A DNA stretch of 64,000 bases from Pararge aegeria (Eukaryota > Arthropoda > Insecta > Lepidoptera > Nymphalidae). Of this stretch, positions 58,501-62,320 are shown in pieces; position 1 is the stretch's first letter; every line of letters begins with the position of its first letter. Both the position numbers and the translations under genes were made by a program. The notes below the pieces were generated by a model. The model was not told the DNA's origin, did no database searches, and was given only the letters and a program-made list of their open reading frames with translations. The DNA is taken from contig NC_053191.1 in the NCBI RefSeq assembly GCF_905163445.1, positions 3,162,001-3,226,000 of the forward strand, written 5' to 3'.

Positions 58501-60295
58501 GTTAACTTTCCATAAATTTCAGCCACAAGGGGTCTAATTAACAAATAACATAATGTCAGAATAATGAGGCAGTGTTTCTTAAACTTTAAACTTCAGCTGA
58601 CGGCACATTTCAAATGTCTGAATGTGAAAAACACTGCTTATTACTTGGCTCTATATTATAGTCTTTAATAAATGCAATCCTTACTAATATTATAAATGTG
58701 ACAGTTTTTATTTATTGGTTTGTTTCTTTGGTTGGTTGGTTTCCTTCCTTGAAACTGTAAGTAAGCAGCCAATCAAATTAAATATTTTTTTTTAGTTGAA
58801 GGGACAGAGAGAATTAAAAAAGCATTGGTTTAAGTAAGATGTTTTACTATTTCTTGGACATAGAAAAGCTTTGCCTTGCAAAGCAAATCAAGCCTTTGGA
58901 CCCAGTTGTTATGATTAATTTTAAACATTTATTAAGCTGGTATTTATAAATCAGCGAATAAGGCACTGGTAGACGCATCTATAACATTTCCTATTTATGG
59001 GGCTTGCCTTGAACAGAATGACCACTGTGCCCTTTGAATCTTCTGAATCCTTGTAGTCTCAAGAAATAAATCAAATTTAAATGTATTTATACAACATTAC
59101 TGCTTCTTTTGACTTGTAATATGATTAATTGGCGAATAGAACAGAAAAATCCTATATATAGATAGGCTAGGCTTATACAGTGTGAGAATAAAGATTCTAC
59201 ATTAAAGTCCTTTGACTAGGGTAGGCATAATACAGGAATATGGAATGAAACTGAAATATTCTCCTTATTATTTATTGAATTATCCTCCTATAAACAAATA
59301 GTATAAAAATGTAGGGTAGGCAGTGTTTTTGTGCATGTATCAAGTATCAGGCATAGTATTGGTAACTTCTAGTATATTCCTAAATTGCAACATCCATTCC
59401 AGCTTAACTGGAGGAAAATTTAAGTTGGCATTTTCTTAATACCATATGTAAAAAAAAAAGGGTGGCTATCTGTACTACAAATAAAAAGCTATCTTAAACA
59501 AGTAAATTAAAGATAGCATTTAGTTTTGAATTAATTTGTGTGAAAGCAGATTCATTAACAACTTCATTCACCCCGCTGTGTTAACAGCTTTGAATAAGTC
59601 CATACATGTAATTGCAATTAAAAAAATGTGTTGTACAGAGTAATTCACCGCATAAAGAGGCAATTTGGCTTTAAATGTGTTAACCAAGTCTGCCTGTACA
59701 TGAACAGAATTTGGATCTACATGCACTCAATTAAGAGAAAATCTGGACAAAGCATCCAGACATTGTAAAGGATGATGATCATCATGGTTTTCCATTAAAT
59801 CCTGAAGAATATAAAAATGTCATAAACTAGTTTTGTCCTCCTATTGTTTTATTTAATGCCTGAAAAACCATGAAGATTGTAATAGGATTGTTACAAAGAG
59901 TAAACAGTTTACAATCAACCTACTTTTTAAAGACAAAGATGGAAATATGGCTCAGAACAAAAATACTCAAGGGATCCTTATTTGTAAACAAACATTAGCA
60001 TTACACTGGAATTAAGATTTTTAAATTAAAAATCTCGTTCTTTGTCTTTATTCTCTGTATTGTATAACGATTTGTATTGGAGACGGAATGAGGACGGCCG
60101 AAATCGAAAGTTGGTGGTATTTGAAATTCAAATAGGTCCAATACAGTTTAATGATGAAAAAAGTAGGTAGACATGAAATTTTTAGTCGACGGTTAGGATT
60201 TTAGGGAAATACATACCTGATTGAATCGGTCCATTCGTTTGGTTGCTGTCCGTTGGCTTCTCCCTCAGTGAAGCCAATAAATTCACAGCTGACAT
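24464..60295 (-). CDS. 4E-T: eIF4E transporter 4E-T (EIF4ENIF1), complete gene over 23 coding exons
   Basis: 4E-T shuttles eIF4E to the nucleus and, in P-bodies, represses translation and links eIF4E-bound mRNA to DDX6 and LSM14. Exons: 60295-60217, 51867-51696, 50481-50403, 49589-49343, 46819-46657, 45078-44989, 44548-44480, 44098-43999, 43293-43201, 42950-42834, 41282-41177, 40662-40498, 39946-39837, 39383-39285, 38588-38445, 37749-37614, 36161-36040, 34846-34750, 33301-33242, 30040-29847, 29043-28933, 25256-25079, 24636-24464. Phases all agree: 2904 bases, 967 residues (human 985). Landmarks: eIF4E-binding YTRDELM (54-60); RRIGSGRI (195-202); DDX6-binding SAGPTSQLETIELRGFDE (302-319); DFNLDEF; SRFSRWF (412-418); a 23-Gln run; VPARIPSPREL; FTPTS|VLRKM; C-terminal LARWFSPELL. 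Intron 7 needs a GC donor. Small exons could still be missing. The name is secure. Confidence 0.95.
25079..25256 (-). CDS. 4E-T: 4E-T coding exon 22 (Asn-Met / Gly-Asn-Met repeats)
   Basis: Acceptor CTGTTCACAG, donor AACG|GTGAGT. Encodes about ten tandem NNM/GNM/GGM tripeptides, then GAGTTLHQLLVQSHQRTLN. The repeat is low-complexity and prion-like. Confidence 0.88.
26825..26934. repeat. Short inverted-repeat element
   Basis: GCCTTATAAATAAACG at the left and the inverse AAGTTTATTTATAAGGC at the right. The left half with ATAACGTCGGAATA also occurs at 24736-24770 downstream of exon 23's acceptor region. Probable small MITE in 4E-T intron 21. Confidence 0.55.
27079..27277 (-). mobile_element. 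Internally deleted MITE copy (45512 family)
   Basis: Starts TAGTCGTAAAAATTTAATAG and ends TATTACGACTA, with TA to the right. The interior matches the right third of the complete copy in inverse orientation. About 199 bp, a deletion derivative. Confidence 0.7.
28146..28412 (+). mobile_element. Composite SINE fragment
   Basis: GCAGCAATGCTGTTTGAG…GCCGTGGCTAGTCACCACC…GGCTAACTTTTAGTGG: same order as the 4858 SINE. In 4E-T intron 21. Confidence 0.55.
28470..28665 (+). mobile_element. LINE 3' end (TTTGAA tail)
   Basis: From CCCGGCTAAGTTTGTTGTGG to CTACATGAATAAAG and (TTTGAAT)n. In 4E-T intron 21; same family as 11808, 32923, 44812 and 54686. Confidence 0.65.
28666..28790 (-). mobile_element. LINE/SINE 3' end (AAGGCCGCC family)
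   Basis: Minus strand: AGATTGCTTGCAGCAATAAG-GCCGCC… to a GAAATAAAGTG-type poly-A end with AAGAAG. The inverse copy is at 35270-35432; others are at 30075-30190 and 30310-30440. Confidence 0.55.
28933..29043 (-). CDS. 4E-T: 4E-T coding exon 21
   Basis: 111 bases, phase 0. Acceptor TTATTTGACAG, donor GTCAAG|GTAACT. Encodes VLRKMTAEKEVEGGLKSPWA … GRPIVK, directly continuing FTPTS of exon 20. A SINE lies only about 28 bases upstream of the exon. Confidence 0.92.
29072..29332 (+). mobile_element. tRNA-derived SINE (CGGCCGATTGGCGCAG family)
   Basis: tRNA-like head with AAGGCCGTGGGTTCGATTCC (B-box), body TTCATCAGCTATCTCAGTAC, end GTCGTAGTATATTTATTTA. At least eight copies lie in this window. Confidence 0.75.
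29360..29430 (+). mobile_element. SINE head fragment
   Basis: GCGCAGTGGGCAGCAACCCT … GGGTTCGATTCCCACAACTG: the first 70 bases of the 29072-type SINE, directly beside the tandem duplication at 29451. Confidence 0.65.
29451..29905 (-). repeat. 4E-T: 96-bp tandem duplication of 4E-T exon 20 end plus splice donor
   Basis: Units at 29821-29905 (true exon end), 29725-29820, 29629-29724 and 29533-29628 are spaced exactly 96 bases; a degenerate fifth partial lies at 29451-29532. Each of the four carries the KQ-TPISFTPTS coding segment and a GTAAGC donor (minus-strand GT at 29846, 29750, 29654, 29558). 96 is a multiple of three, and the three intronic units read through one another without stops; a single TAA separates them from the genuine exon. 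Confidence 0.92.
29847..30040 (-). CDS. 4E-T: 4E-T coding exon 20 (VPARIPSPREL, coiled coil)
   Basis: Acceptor GGTCTTCCAG, donor ACCTCG|GTAAGC. Encodes VPARIPSPRELAAHTQVIMQ, then a helix LLKKKLEEQKENFRRKHE, a Gln-rich run, and KQSTPISFTPTS. VPxRxPSPREL and FTPTS-VxRKM are 4E-T hallmarks. Three further copies of its end, donor included, follow in the intron. Confidence 0.93.
30060..30195 (-). mobile_element. LINE/SINE 3' end
   Basis: Minus strand: GAGATCGCTACTTAGCGATA-AGGCCGCC… to a TAAAGAGTATAAATAAATA end. A second copy lies at 30310-30440. In 4E-T intron 19. Confidence 0.5.
30310..30440 (-). mobile_element. LINE/SINE 3' end, second copy
   Basis: Same layout as 30060-30195 (GAGATCGCTACTAAGCGATA, then AGGCCGCC) and ends in AATAAAGAGTTAAATAAAT. 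Confidence 0.5.
30609..31040. mobile_element. TA-flanked inverted-repeat DNA element
   Basis: 28-bp inverted ends: TGGAGGGTAGAGGTAAGGAG followed by AGTCATCT, and the exact inverse at 31013-31040. It is flanked by TA on both sides (30607-30608, 31041-31042), and the neighbouring ATAAATAC is seen on both flanks. 432 bp, no transposase ORF. In 4E-T intron 19. Confidence 0.8.
32244..32490 (+). mobile_element. tRNA-derived SINE
   Basis: CGGCCGATTGGCGCAGTGGG … GTGGGTTCGATTCCCAC … end in TATTTATTTAT. In 4E-T intron 19. Confidence 0.75.
32923..33128 (+). mobile_element. LINE 3' end (TTTGAC tail)
   Basis: Begins AGATGGTGATAACA, then the TTGTTGTGGGC body, TGGGCCTACTTGAATAAAGA and (TTTGAC)n. It lies about 110 bases from 4E-T exon 19. 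Confidence 0.65.
33242..33301 (-). CDS. 4E-T: 4E-T coding exon 19
   Basis: 60 bases, acceptor GGACGCAG, donor ATCCAG|GTAAAG. Encodes FCVSPIMAASPNTLTVHHP; it keeps phase 1 on both sides, which supports this small exon. Confidence 0.78.
33546..33790 (+). mobile_element. Chimeric SINE
   Basis: The head of the CGGCCGATTGG family (B-box GGGTTCGATTCCC to about 33618) joined to the tail of the 7806-type family (AAAACATCGTGAGGAAACC … GTGGACTACGGCCTTAACC). The 5' head lacks about 10 bases. Confidence 0.6.
34750..34846 (-). CDS. 4E-T: 4E-T coding exon 18
   Basis: Acceptor TTTCATTCAG, donor ATCCAG|GTAGGA. Encodes QMAGSPLPPGVAPHLVVPPH… LRLSPLPHP. The acceptor's pyrimidine tract is a (TTCAT)n retroelement-type tail. 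Confidence 0.85.
34886..35091. mobile_element. MITE related to 22112
   Basis: GCACAGGGTATGCAGATAAT at the left and an inverse CAGGGTATTCCCCCTGTATA-CGCCACTG at the right; the inner arms ACTTAAGGGTAGGC and GCCTACCCTTAAGT pair. It lies in 4E-T intron 17, beside exon 18. Confidence 0.6.
35148..35217. repeat. Perfect 25-bp-arm hairpin
   Basis: Arms 35148-35172 and 35193-35217 are exact inverse complements around a 20-base loop; the stem begins AACAGCTCTTTAAATTATCT. In 4E-T intron 17. Could be a MITE remnant or a hairpin RNA. Confidence 0.85.
35270..35432 (+). mobile_element. LINE/SINE 3' end (AAGGCCGCC family)
   Basis: GCCTGTAAGAGATTGCTTGC, then AATAAGGCCGCC, then a GAAATAAAGTGTTTCTTCTT end. Confidence 0.55.
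35790..36000. repeat. Dispersed repeat with GATGGCGCTC
   Basis: GATGGCGCTCTTTCAATTTC followed by ATATAAATCATA; equivalents at about 1525-1650 and, in part, 54330-54430. TAGAAAATCT/AGATTTTCTA ends suggest a small non-coding element. Confidence 0.4.
36040..36161 (-). CDS. 4E-T: 4E-T coding exon 17
   Basis: Acceptor TAATGCAG after a long T run, donor AGACAG|GTTGGT. Encodes GLKAGEITAQHLMQQLGNPG and SRHREVLLTILRMHQQQRQ; predicted helical. Confidence 0.9.
36835..37100 (+). mobile_element. tRNA-derived SINE
   Basis: CGGCCGATTGGCGCATTTTG … GTGGGTTCGTTTCCCAC … GTCGTAGTATATCTATTTAT. In 4E-T intron 16. Confidence 0.75.
37614..37749 (-). CDS. 4E-T: 4E-T coding exon 16
   Basis: Acceptor CTTTTTGTTTCAG, donor ACACG|GTGAGA. 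Encodes PMGNPLGNPLGSMGGMTPPN and DRDLLQRPEAQAIIH. Confidence 0.88.
38445..38588 (-). CDS. 4E-T: 4E-T coding exon 15 (poly-Gln)
   Basis: Acceptor TTATTGCTTTAG, donor CAGCAG|GTTCGT. Encodes MLNKSME, 23 glutamines from mixed CAA/CAG codons, then KAPHIPQEFVYKLMQLQQ. The plus-strand poly-Leu ORF is its shadow. Confidence 0.88.
38699..39166 (+). mobile_element. Helitron-like non-autonomous element
   Basis: Begins TCTATATATATTAAAGGCAA after an A. Ends with a GC-rich hairpin (ACGTGAGCGAAGC…GCTTCGCTCACGT), 11 bases, then CTAG before a T. The TC start, terminal hairpin, CTRR end and A/T insertion site are the Helitron hallmarks. 468 bp, in 4E-T intron 14, between exons 14 and 15. No coding capacity. 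Confidence 0.78.
39285..39383 (-). CDS. 4E-T: 4E-T coding exon 14
   Basis: 99 bases, phase 0. Acceptor TTGTTTGCAG, donor TTACAA|GTAAAA. Encodes LAQVSGGQAQTAEPPRPQPQ… and PPMSILQ, a Pro/Gln dipeptide-rich linker. Confidence 0.82.
39490..39620. mobile_element. LINE-derived fragment (CCGCTGGACGTAG)
   Basis: CATCGAATTGTCCCACCGCT-GGACG and CATTGCTGGACTCTCC resemble the widespread CCACTGCTGGGCATAGGCCT repeat seen at 43700-43760 and 52262-52330. Weak. Confidence 0.3.
39837..39946 (-). CDS. 4E-T: 4E-T coding exon 13
   Basis: Acceptor TTATTCTAG, donor AGACTG|GTAAGA. Encodes MNSVNSKMHSLEELEARLRP and HPPPSDHDLSAFKRL; SLEELEA resembles the SVEEVEA segment of human 4E-T. Confidence 0.88.
40498..40662 (-). 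CDS. 4E-T: 4E-T coding exon 12
   Basis: Acceptor TTTTTACACAG, donor ACCAG|GTAACA. Encodes a Pro/Gly-rich segment (PPVVEPQPIYPTPVAPGPPG) and then PPSLLDLLRRATADTDHRP. Very GC-rich. Confidence 0.85.
40700..40830 (+). mobile_element. Composite SINE tail
   Basis: GAGGTATGGGTTAAATATAC … ATCTTAGATTGCATCATCAC … GGCTAACTTGTAGTGGAATC; same tail as the 4858 SINE. 38 bases from 4E-T exon 12. Confidence 0.55.
41177..41282 (-). CDS. 4E-T: 4E-T coding exon 11 (SRFSRWF)
   Basis: Acceptor TTTATATTACAG, donor GATG|GTAAGC. Encodes EGSRFSRWFRRDSPPADRHY…; SRFSRWF is a conserved 4E-T motif. A retroelement tail adjoins the acceptor. Confidence 0.93.
41283..41345 (-). mobile_element. LINE 3' tail forming the exon 11 acceptor region
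   Basis: Minus strand: CCTATTTGAATAAAGAAATA, then (TTTGAC)n-type repeats, leading straight into TTTATATTACAG of exon 11. Confidence 0.65.
42834..42950 (-). CDS. 4E-T: 4E-T coding exon 10
   Basis: 117 bases, phase 0. Acceptor TGAATTTCAG, donor CTCACA|GTAAGT. Encodes DKDSGVESKGEEHPLPPEPD and FNLDEFLKFDSLPDVALLT; the DFNxDEF…LP segment has a direct equivalent in human 4E-T. Confidence 0.9.
43201..43293 (-). CDS. 4E-T: 4E-T coding exon 9
   Basis: 93 bases, phase 0 both ends. Acceptor TGTGTTCAG, donor AGCAAT|GTAAGT. Encodes SSGSSRSPERWRSDPASPPP… and SLNNSN. Confidence 0.85.
43366..43640 (+). repeat. GT/GTGC-rich microsatellite
   Basis: About 270 bases of imperfect (GT)n with a pure GT tract near 43490-43523. 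It lies in 4E-T intron 8, between exons 8 and 9. The His/Thr and Val/Cys ORFs across it are artefacts. Confidence 0.9.
43700..43920 (+). mobile_element. Retroelement fragment (CTGCTGGGCATAGGCC)
   Basis: GCAACCACTGCTGGGCATAG-GCCTC … ends in an ordinary-looking CTTCAGCGTGCTAGC. The motif is typical of a lepidopteran LINE/SINE. In 4E-T intron 8. Confidence 0.45.
43999..44098 (-). CDS. 4E-T: 4E-T coding exon 8 (DDX6-binding CHD segment)
   Basis: Acceptor GGATGTGCAG, donor AACGAA|GTAAGT. Encodes SAGPTSQLETIELRGFDE followed by a Lys/Asn/Ser-rich end. In human 4E-T the equivalent Cup-homology segment binds the RNA helicase DDX6. Confidence 0.93.
44480..44548 (-). CDS. 4E-T: 4E-T coding exon 7 (GC donor)
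   Basis: Acceptor GTCGTTTCAG. Encodes EDNRRSGGRYSQRRYDKEDE and then PE(W). To join the conserved EPEW-FSAGPTSQ in frame the donor must be GAATG|GCAAGT, a GC-type 5' splice site; the GT two bases further on (CAA|GTATTA) would shift the frame. Confidence 0.85.
44812..44960 (+). mobile_element. LINE 3' end, internally deleted
   Basis: GTGAGACGGTGATAGC…CCCGGCTAAGTTAG then directly TATGTAAACATATATGTATG … CGTACATGAATAAA. Close to 4E-T exon 6. Confidence 0.55.
44989..45078 (-). CDS. 4E-T: 4E-T coding exon 6
   Basis: Acceptor GTTGTTTACAG, donor CATAG|GTATTT. Encodes FERRSFGRDAFSSDIKRERE and onward; charged and disordered, as in the family. Confidence 0.88.
45420..46495 (-). mobile_element. tRNA-derived SINE split by a MITE
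   Basis: Minus-strand SINE: head 46495 (CGGCCGATTGGCGCAGTGGT) to about 46318, and its 3' part 45509-45420 (AATAAATA tail). Joining the halves across one TA restores the sequence seen uninterrupted in the 47110 copy. Confidence 0.8.
45512..46315. mobile_element. Complete MITE with TA target-site duplication
   Basis: Starts TAGTCGTAAAAATGTAATAG and continues GCCCGTTTTGACATTTGT; ends with the inverse at 46276-46315. TA lies at 45510-45511 and 46316-46317. 804 bp, no transposase; the interior is shared with 1-661. TA duplication and end structure point to mobilisation by a Tc1/mariner-type transposase. Confidence 0.88.
46657..46819 (-). CDS. 4E-T: 4E-T coding exon 5 (RRIGSGRI)
   Basis: Acceptor TCTGTTTGCAG, donor GACCG|GTACGT. 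Encodes VGRRIGSGRIMVRDVPTGTW and an Arg/Glu-rich end (RERERDRERDERR). RRIGSGRI is conserved in human 4E-T. Confidence 0.92.
46851..47108 (-). mobile_element. tRNA-derived SINE
   Basis: Head at 47108 (CGGCCGACTGGCGTAGTGGG), tail near 46851 running into a (TA)n tract beside 4E-T exon 5. Confidence 0.75.
47110..47336 (-). mobile_element. tRNA-derived SINE, tandem neighbour
   Basis: Same orientation and directly next to the 46851 copy; head at 47336 (CGGCCGATTGGTGCAATGAG). Confidence 0.75.
48008..48165 (+). repeat. 35-bp tandem repeat, about 4.5 copies
   Basis: Unit CACAACTTTATTCATAAATT followed by TGCATACATGTAGTT, with minor variation between copies. In 4E-T intron 4. No coding potential. Confidence 0.9.
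49343..49589 (-). CDS. 4E-T: 4E-T coding exon 4
   Basis: Acceptor TGGTTTTGCAG, donor GCAAG|GTACCA. Encodes an Arg/Asp/Glu-rich run (GRDRDRDRERR), then a Pro/Ala-rich stretch ending in IPPKTEQ. A fold-back MITE begins only 24 bases upstream of the exon. Confidence 0.85.
49613..49973. mobile_element. Fold-back MITE, long copy
   Basis: ATTGGATAGAAGCAGGCGTT at the left, inner arms AAATTAAGCTTAATTTGCTA (49662) and TAGCAAATTAAGCTTAATTT (right end near 49972), and nested inverse segments such as GGCAATGTACCCTCTA / TAGAGGGTACATTGCC. It lies just upstream of 4E-T exon 4. Confidence 0.75.
49985..50125 (-). mobile_element. tRNA-like SINE, internally deleted
   Basis: B-box-like GAGTTCGAATCCCAGC (inverse at 50110-50125), ATCACTCGCTTCAACGGTG, and a (ATG)n end near 49987. 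Same family as 7806. Confidence 0.55.
50403..50481 (-). CDS. 4E-T: 4E-T coding exon 3
   Basis: 79 bases, acceptor TTGTTACAG, donor ATAAA|GTATGT. Encodes VMKRRSESPCEEDKGGRGDA and a few more residues; basic KRR is a possible nuclear-import element. Confidence 0.85.
50510..50605 (+). mobile_element. LINE 3' end fragment, truncated by MITE
   Basis: Starts CGGTTGCTCTTCTAATAATT and AGATGGTGATAA, then GCGGGCTTCTTCTTAGACCA; the LINE stops at 50605 where the fold-back MITE begins. Confidence 0.55.
50606..50840. mobile_element. Fold-back MITE copy
   Basis: ATGTAATTTATAATTTCTTC … GGCAATGTACCCTCTACGCA … GAGCTTAATTTTCATAA; related to 49613. Confidence 0.65.
51481..51570 (-). mobile_element. LINE 3' tail
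   Basis: Minus strand: TTATGTACGCATCAAAAGTG, CCACC…AGGCCTACTTGAATAAAGA, then (TTTGAC)n. In 4E-T intron 2, near exon 2. Confidence 0.6.
51696..51867 (-). CDS. 4E-T: 4E-T coding exon 2 (eIF4E-binding motif)
   Basis: Acceptor GTCCGCCAG; donor GGCGCT|GTGAGT. Encodes a Gly-rich stretch and LQYTRDELMRLRNSPLVKRG, which carries the canonical eIF4E-binding motif YxxxxL-hydrophobic. GC-rich coding sequence against AT-rich introns. Confidence 0.95.
52262..52330 (+). mobile_element. Retroelement fragment (CCATTGTTGGGCAAAGGCC)
   Basis: GATGGATTTGCAGCCCCTAC … CCCATTGTTGGGCAAAGGCC, a variant of the element at 43700. Confidence 0.4.
52588..52696. mobile_element. Fold-back MITE, half copy
   Basis: GAAGATCTCCTTCGTGTGGA … TTATAAATTACACCTTACAG … GCGGAGTATAGAAAATTAAG; the right half of the 49613 family. 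Confidence 0.6.
52929..53175. mobile_element. Fold-back MITE copy
   Basis: TTGGATAGAAGCAGGCGTTA … AGGGTACATTGCCGAAGATC … AGTATAGCAAATTAAGCTTA. The left inner arm is deleted. Confidence 0.65.
53886..53950 (-). mobile_element. LINE 3' end fragment
   Basis: Inverse of GATGGTGATAACAAAAA…CCCGGCTAAGTTTGTTGTGG. In 4E-T intron 1. Confidence 0.5.
54686..54905 (+). mobile_element. LINE 3' end (TTTGAA family)
   Basis: TATGGGATGGTGATAACAAA … GTAGCTTTAGGTTTAAGTTG … GATAGGCCTACATGAATTAT. It ends about 20 bases from the basic ORF at 54925. Confidence 0.65.
54925..55197 (-). CDS. Basic ORF in 4E-T intron 1: alternative first exon or nested gene
   Basis: From ATG 55197 (another ATG at 55194) the frame encodes 90 residues, very rich in Arg and Lys (GRKEVQADVAKKGRKSRRRF, RAAKRREKR, PSKRVKRVSW), ending at TGA 54927-54925. 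GC content is higher than its surroundings and it is not a repeat. Just before the stop lies a perfect donor, TGGA|GTAAGT (exon end 54933, phase 1), which would join in frame to the phase-1 acceptor of 4E-T exon 2 (W-S-HDESVG). So it may give 4E-T a different, highly basic N-terminus. Alternatively it is a small nested gene, or a chance ORF. The family is not recognised. Confidence 0.45.
   Translation of the reverse strand: MMGRKEVQADVAKKGRKSRRRFAIRAAKRREKRLAATNVAVDSVPSPVKCAVHAFVLRYQSALRKVPSQLPPKIRAGPPSKRVKRVSWSK
55711..55850. mobile_element. Fold-back MITE, degraded copy
   Basis: TTGGATAGAAGCAGTTTCAT … ATAAGACTTAATTTCCACGA … TTTCTTATTTCTTCAATC; the inner right half is missing. Confidence 0.55.
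55905..55956. repeat. Perfect 23-bp-arm palindrome
   Basis: GATGCAGTCAGTTATATGAA-CCC, a 6-base loop, and the exact inverse to 55956. One arm resembles the composite-SINE tail motif (GATGCAGTC). In 4E-T intron 1. Confidence 0.85.
56609..56676. repeat. Hairpin with 26-27-bp arms
   Basis: GACAAACATACTTTAGCATT… pairs with …AATGCGAAAGTATGTTTGTC with one mismatch, loop about 15 bases. In 4E-T intron 1. Confidence 0.8.
57050..57303 (+). mobile_element. tRNA-derived SINE
   Basis: CGGCCGATTGGTGCAGTTTG … AAGGCCGTGGTTTCGATTCC … GTTGTCGTAGTATATAAATT. In 4E-T intron 1. Confidence 0.75.
57304..60216. other. 4E-T intron 1, 5' part
   Basis: Mostly unique AT-rich sequence. A CATT-type retroelement tail lies at 57933-57985 (minus), a possible Helitron 5' fragment near 58678 (TCCTTACTAATATTATAAAT), and a MITE fragment near 59310-59340. 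The 80-residue ORF at 58021 has no recognisable feature. Confidence 0.4.
60217..60295 (-). CDS. 4E-T: 4E-T coding exon 1
   Basis: ATG at 60295 opens MSAVNLLASLREKPTDSNQT… and ends at donor ATCAG|GTATGT in phase 1, matching the phase-1 acceptor of exon 2 over 8 kb away. No in-frame ATG upstream is needed. The promoter was not identified; the 5' UTR reads AT-rich to about 60400. Confidence 0.8.
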
Positions 60296-62120
60296 AGCTC
60301 GTAATCACACTCAATATCTCAGTCTTCGTTCAATATATTAACTCTACTAAAATTCCAAAATAACTATACAATATTTACAAAAGTCTTCAGGAAATTATAC
60401 TATCAACTAGGTACCTATTGTTTATATCACAGACTTTTCGTTTTTCACAAGACAATACGGATAAAAACGTCCACGCACGAAAATACTATCAATATTTACA
60501 AGGTTCTAGGTATAATAAACTTATTTACACATTAAAAACTAACATTTATAAGCTACTTTTAACAACAACGCTTTAGCGGTCACGAGATGTTCATAACTAA
60601 AAGAATTTATCAGTTTTCATGCAAAAATATATAAAACACTAAAAGGTCCGCCATATGCCTTGAAGGCCTGTATTATTGGAACAAATTGTAAATACGCCAT
60701 ACACCGCATAATAACACTGAGTTATGATACTCTTGATTTATCCGGTTTATATCCAGTTGCCATTGTCTACTTTTTTTTTTATCGAAATAAAACGGCTTTC
60801 CTGTCGATAGCCTGACTGGTTAAGATGTTTTTAATTTTAAGCTTTCCGAGAACCTTCATACCCTGAGGAATTTAAAACATCCGTTCATAAAAAAAACATT
60901 AAATACATAAACATAGTCGTGAATTTACTTTTATGAAAATTATTTATCGTAGCTAAACGGAACGTAATCCAATAGTGTTTCTAAAGAGTATATAAACACT
61001 CCACGTTGAAATGAGTTCCATGCGATGGTTAACTATGAATAGGTGTTTTTATTTCACGGAAGACCAACAATTCAGATACGGGAACCAAACGTTAATAGTA
61101 TTTGCCGTGGCAGCTTCTTAGACAAAGAAAGTGTATTACGTAAAGCATGAGGCAAAAAGAGATGCCAATTATTTTTTTCCAACCGCCTTAACGTGTCCTG
61201 TATTTGTGACCCACAAATATCAAAAAGCTTGTTTTTTATTTATATTTTTCAGTTTTCTGGTATATTTAATTTCATTGTAAGTTAATAAGTTGTGCGCCTA
61301 CGGTATACTACTATGGTTTATTGTATTATTTTGGGTTGCAAAAACCGCAGACTACGAAAAGAAGCTGGTGTACTGAAAAAAGAAAGTAATGATTACTTTC
61401 GGTTTTCTATACACCAGCTTATTAGAGTTAAACGTTTAATAGAATTTTAATAACACTTTTTAGCGATGTCATGGACATAGACTCCTCTTTAGTGAACATA
61501 CTAATTTTCCTTATTGTTGGTTGAATTCTTTTCAAATATCTTGCTATCAACTCCCTATATACAATTTTAAAAAGAATTAATGATGAATTCTGATTTATTT
61601 AAACTTAGAGTTTATATTAAGAGTGAACTTAGATTTTTTATACTTGGAGTAAAAAACCCAAAAGAAGCATATTTTGTTTTTATTTTTCCTATCTCAGATA
61701 CCGTATCTTAATATTGTATAAATAGGTACTCAATTTTTGATTTATTTATTTAGAGCATTTGGTACAAAAATATTTTTTGCATTCGAAAAGTAAGTAGGGA
61801 ATTTATTCCGTTCGGAAAAAAGTGAACATGTGCGGCAATTTATTTATTTTATATTGATTATATTATGCATTCGGATATCCGGATATCCGAATACCGAAAA
61901 AGAATTCGGAAAACGAGTATATGCGGCAAGCCTTATTAGGGCTAAGGTATATGCGTATCAGCTGAGCTCTCTTTATTATAGTCTGTGTTTAGTCGGCGCT
62001 GTTCTCTGTGGTAAAAATTATCACAAATCAAAAACATGGCGACAAGCGTGCGGTATTCGCATCCGTGTATTATTTTGTGAATTTGTAAGTGATAATTTGC
62101 GTTTGTGCGTGCATAATATT
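60296..62120. promoter_or_regulatory. Divergent 4E-T / SWAP upstream region
   Basis: 1.8 kb between the two start codons, transcribed outward in both directions. No clear TATA or initiator was picked for either gene. It contains a near-palindrome at 61362-61420. Confidence 0.4.
61362..61420. repeat. 59-bp near-perfect palindrome
   Basis: 29-base arms around a single central base with four mismatches; the ends AAGCTGGTGTA and TACACCAGCTT are exact. Probably a small MITE or cruciform-prone site in the shared upstream region. Confidence 0.8.
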
Positions 62121-62320
62121 ATGAAAATGTCTGTAAAATGGACTGGAAATCAAGGTGAAACTGGAATATTACGAAAGAGTGAATGCAAAGAGAAGAAAGA
62201 AGAATTATTCGTGTTCGGCTATACGTGCAAACTGTTCAGGGACGATGTTAAAGCCCTGCAGGTTGACCAAGGCAAACACCTCATTCCGTGGATGGGGGAT
62301 GAAACGTTGAAAATCGACAG
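62121..62320 (+). CDS. su(w[a]): SWAP coding exon 1
   Basis: Ends at donor GACAG|GTTCGA, which has G at +5 but is otherwise far from GTRAGT. Encodes the FGYTCKLFRDD…PWMGDE core. Confidence 0.88.

Noticed and set aside
61830..62120. In-frame N-terminal extension of SWAP starting at an earlier ATG
   Set aside because: The extension is hydrophobic, low-complexity and unlike SWAP N-termini; family similarity begins after 62121. It is probably 5' UTR or promoter.
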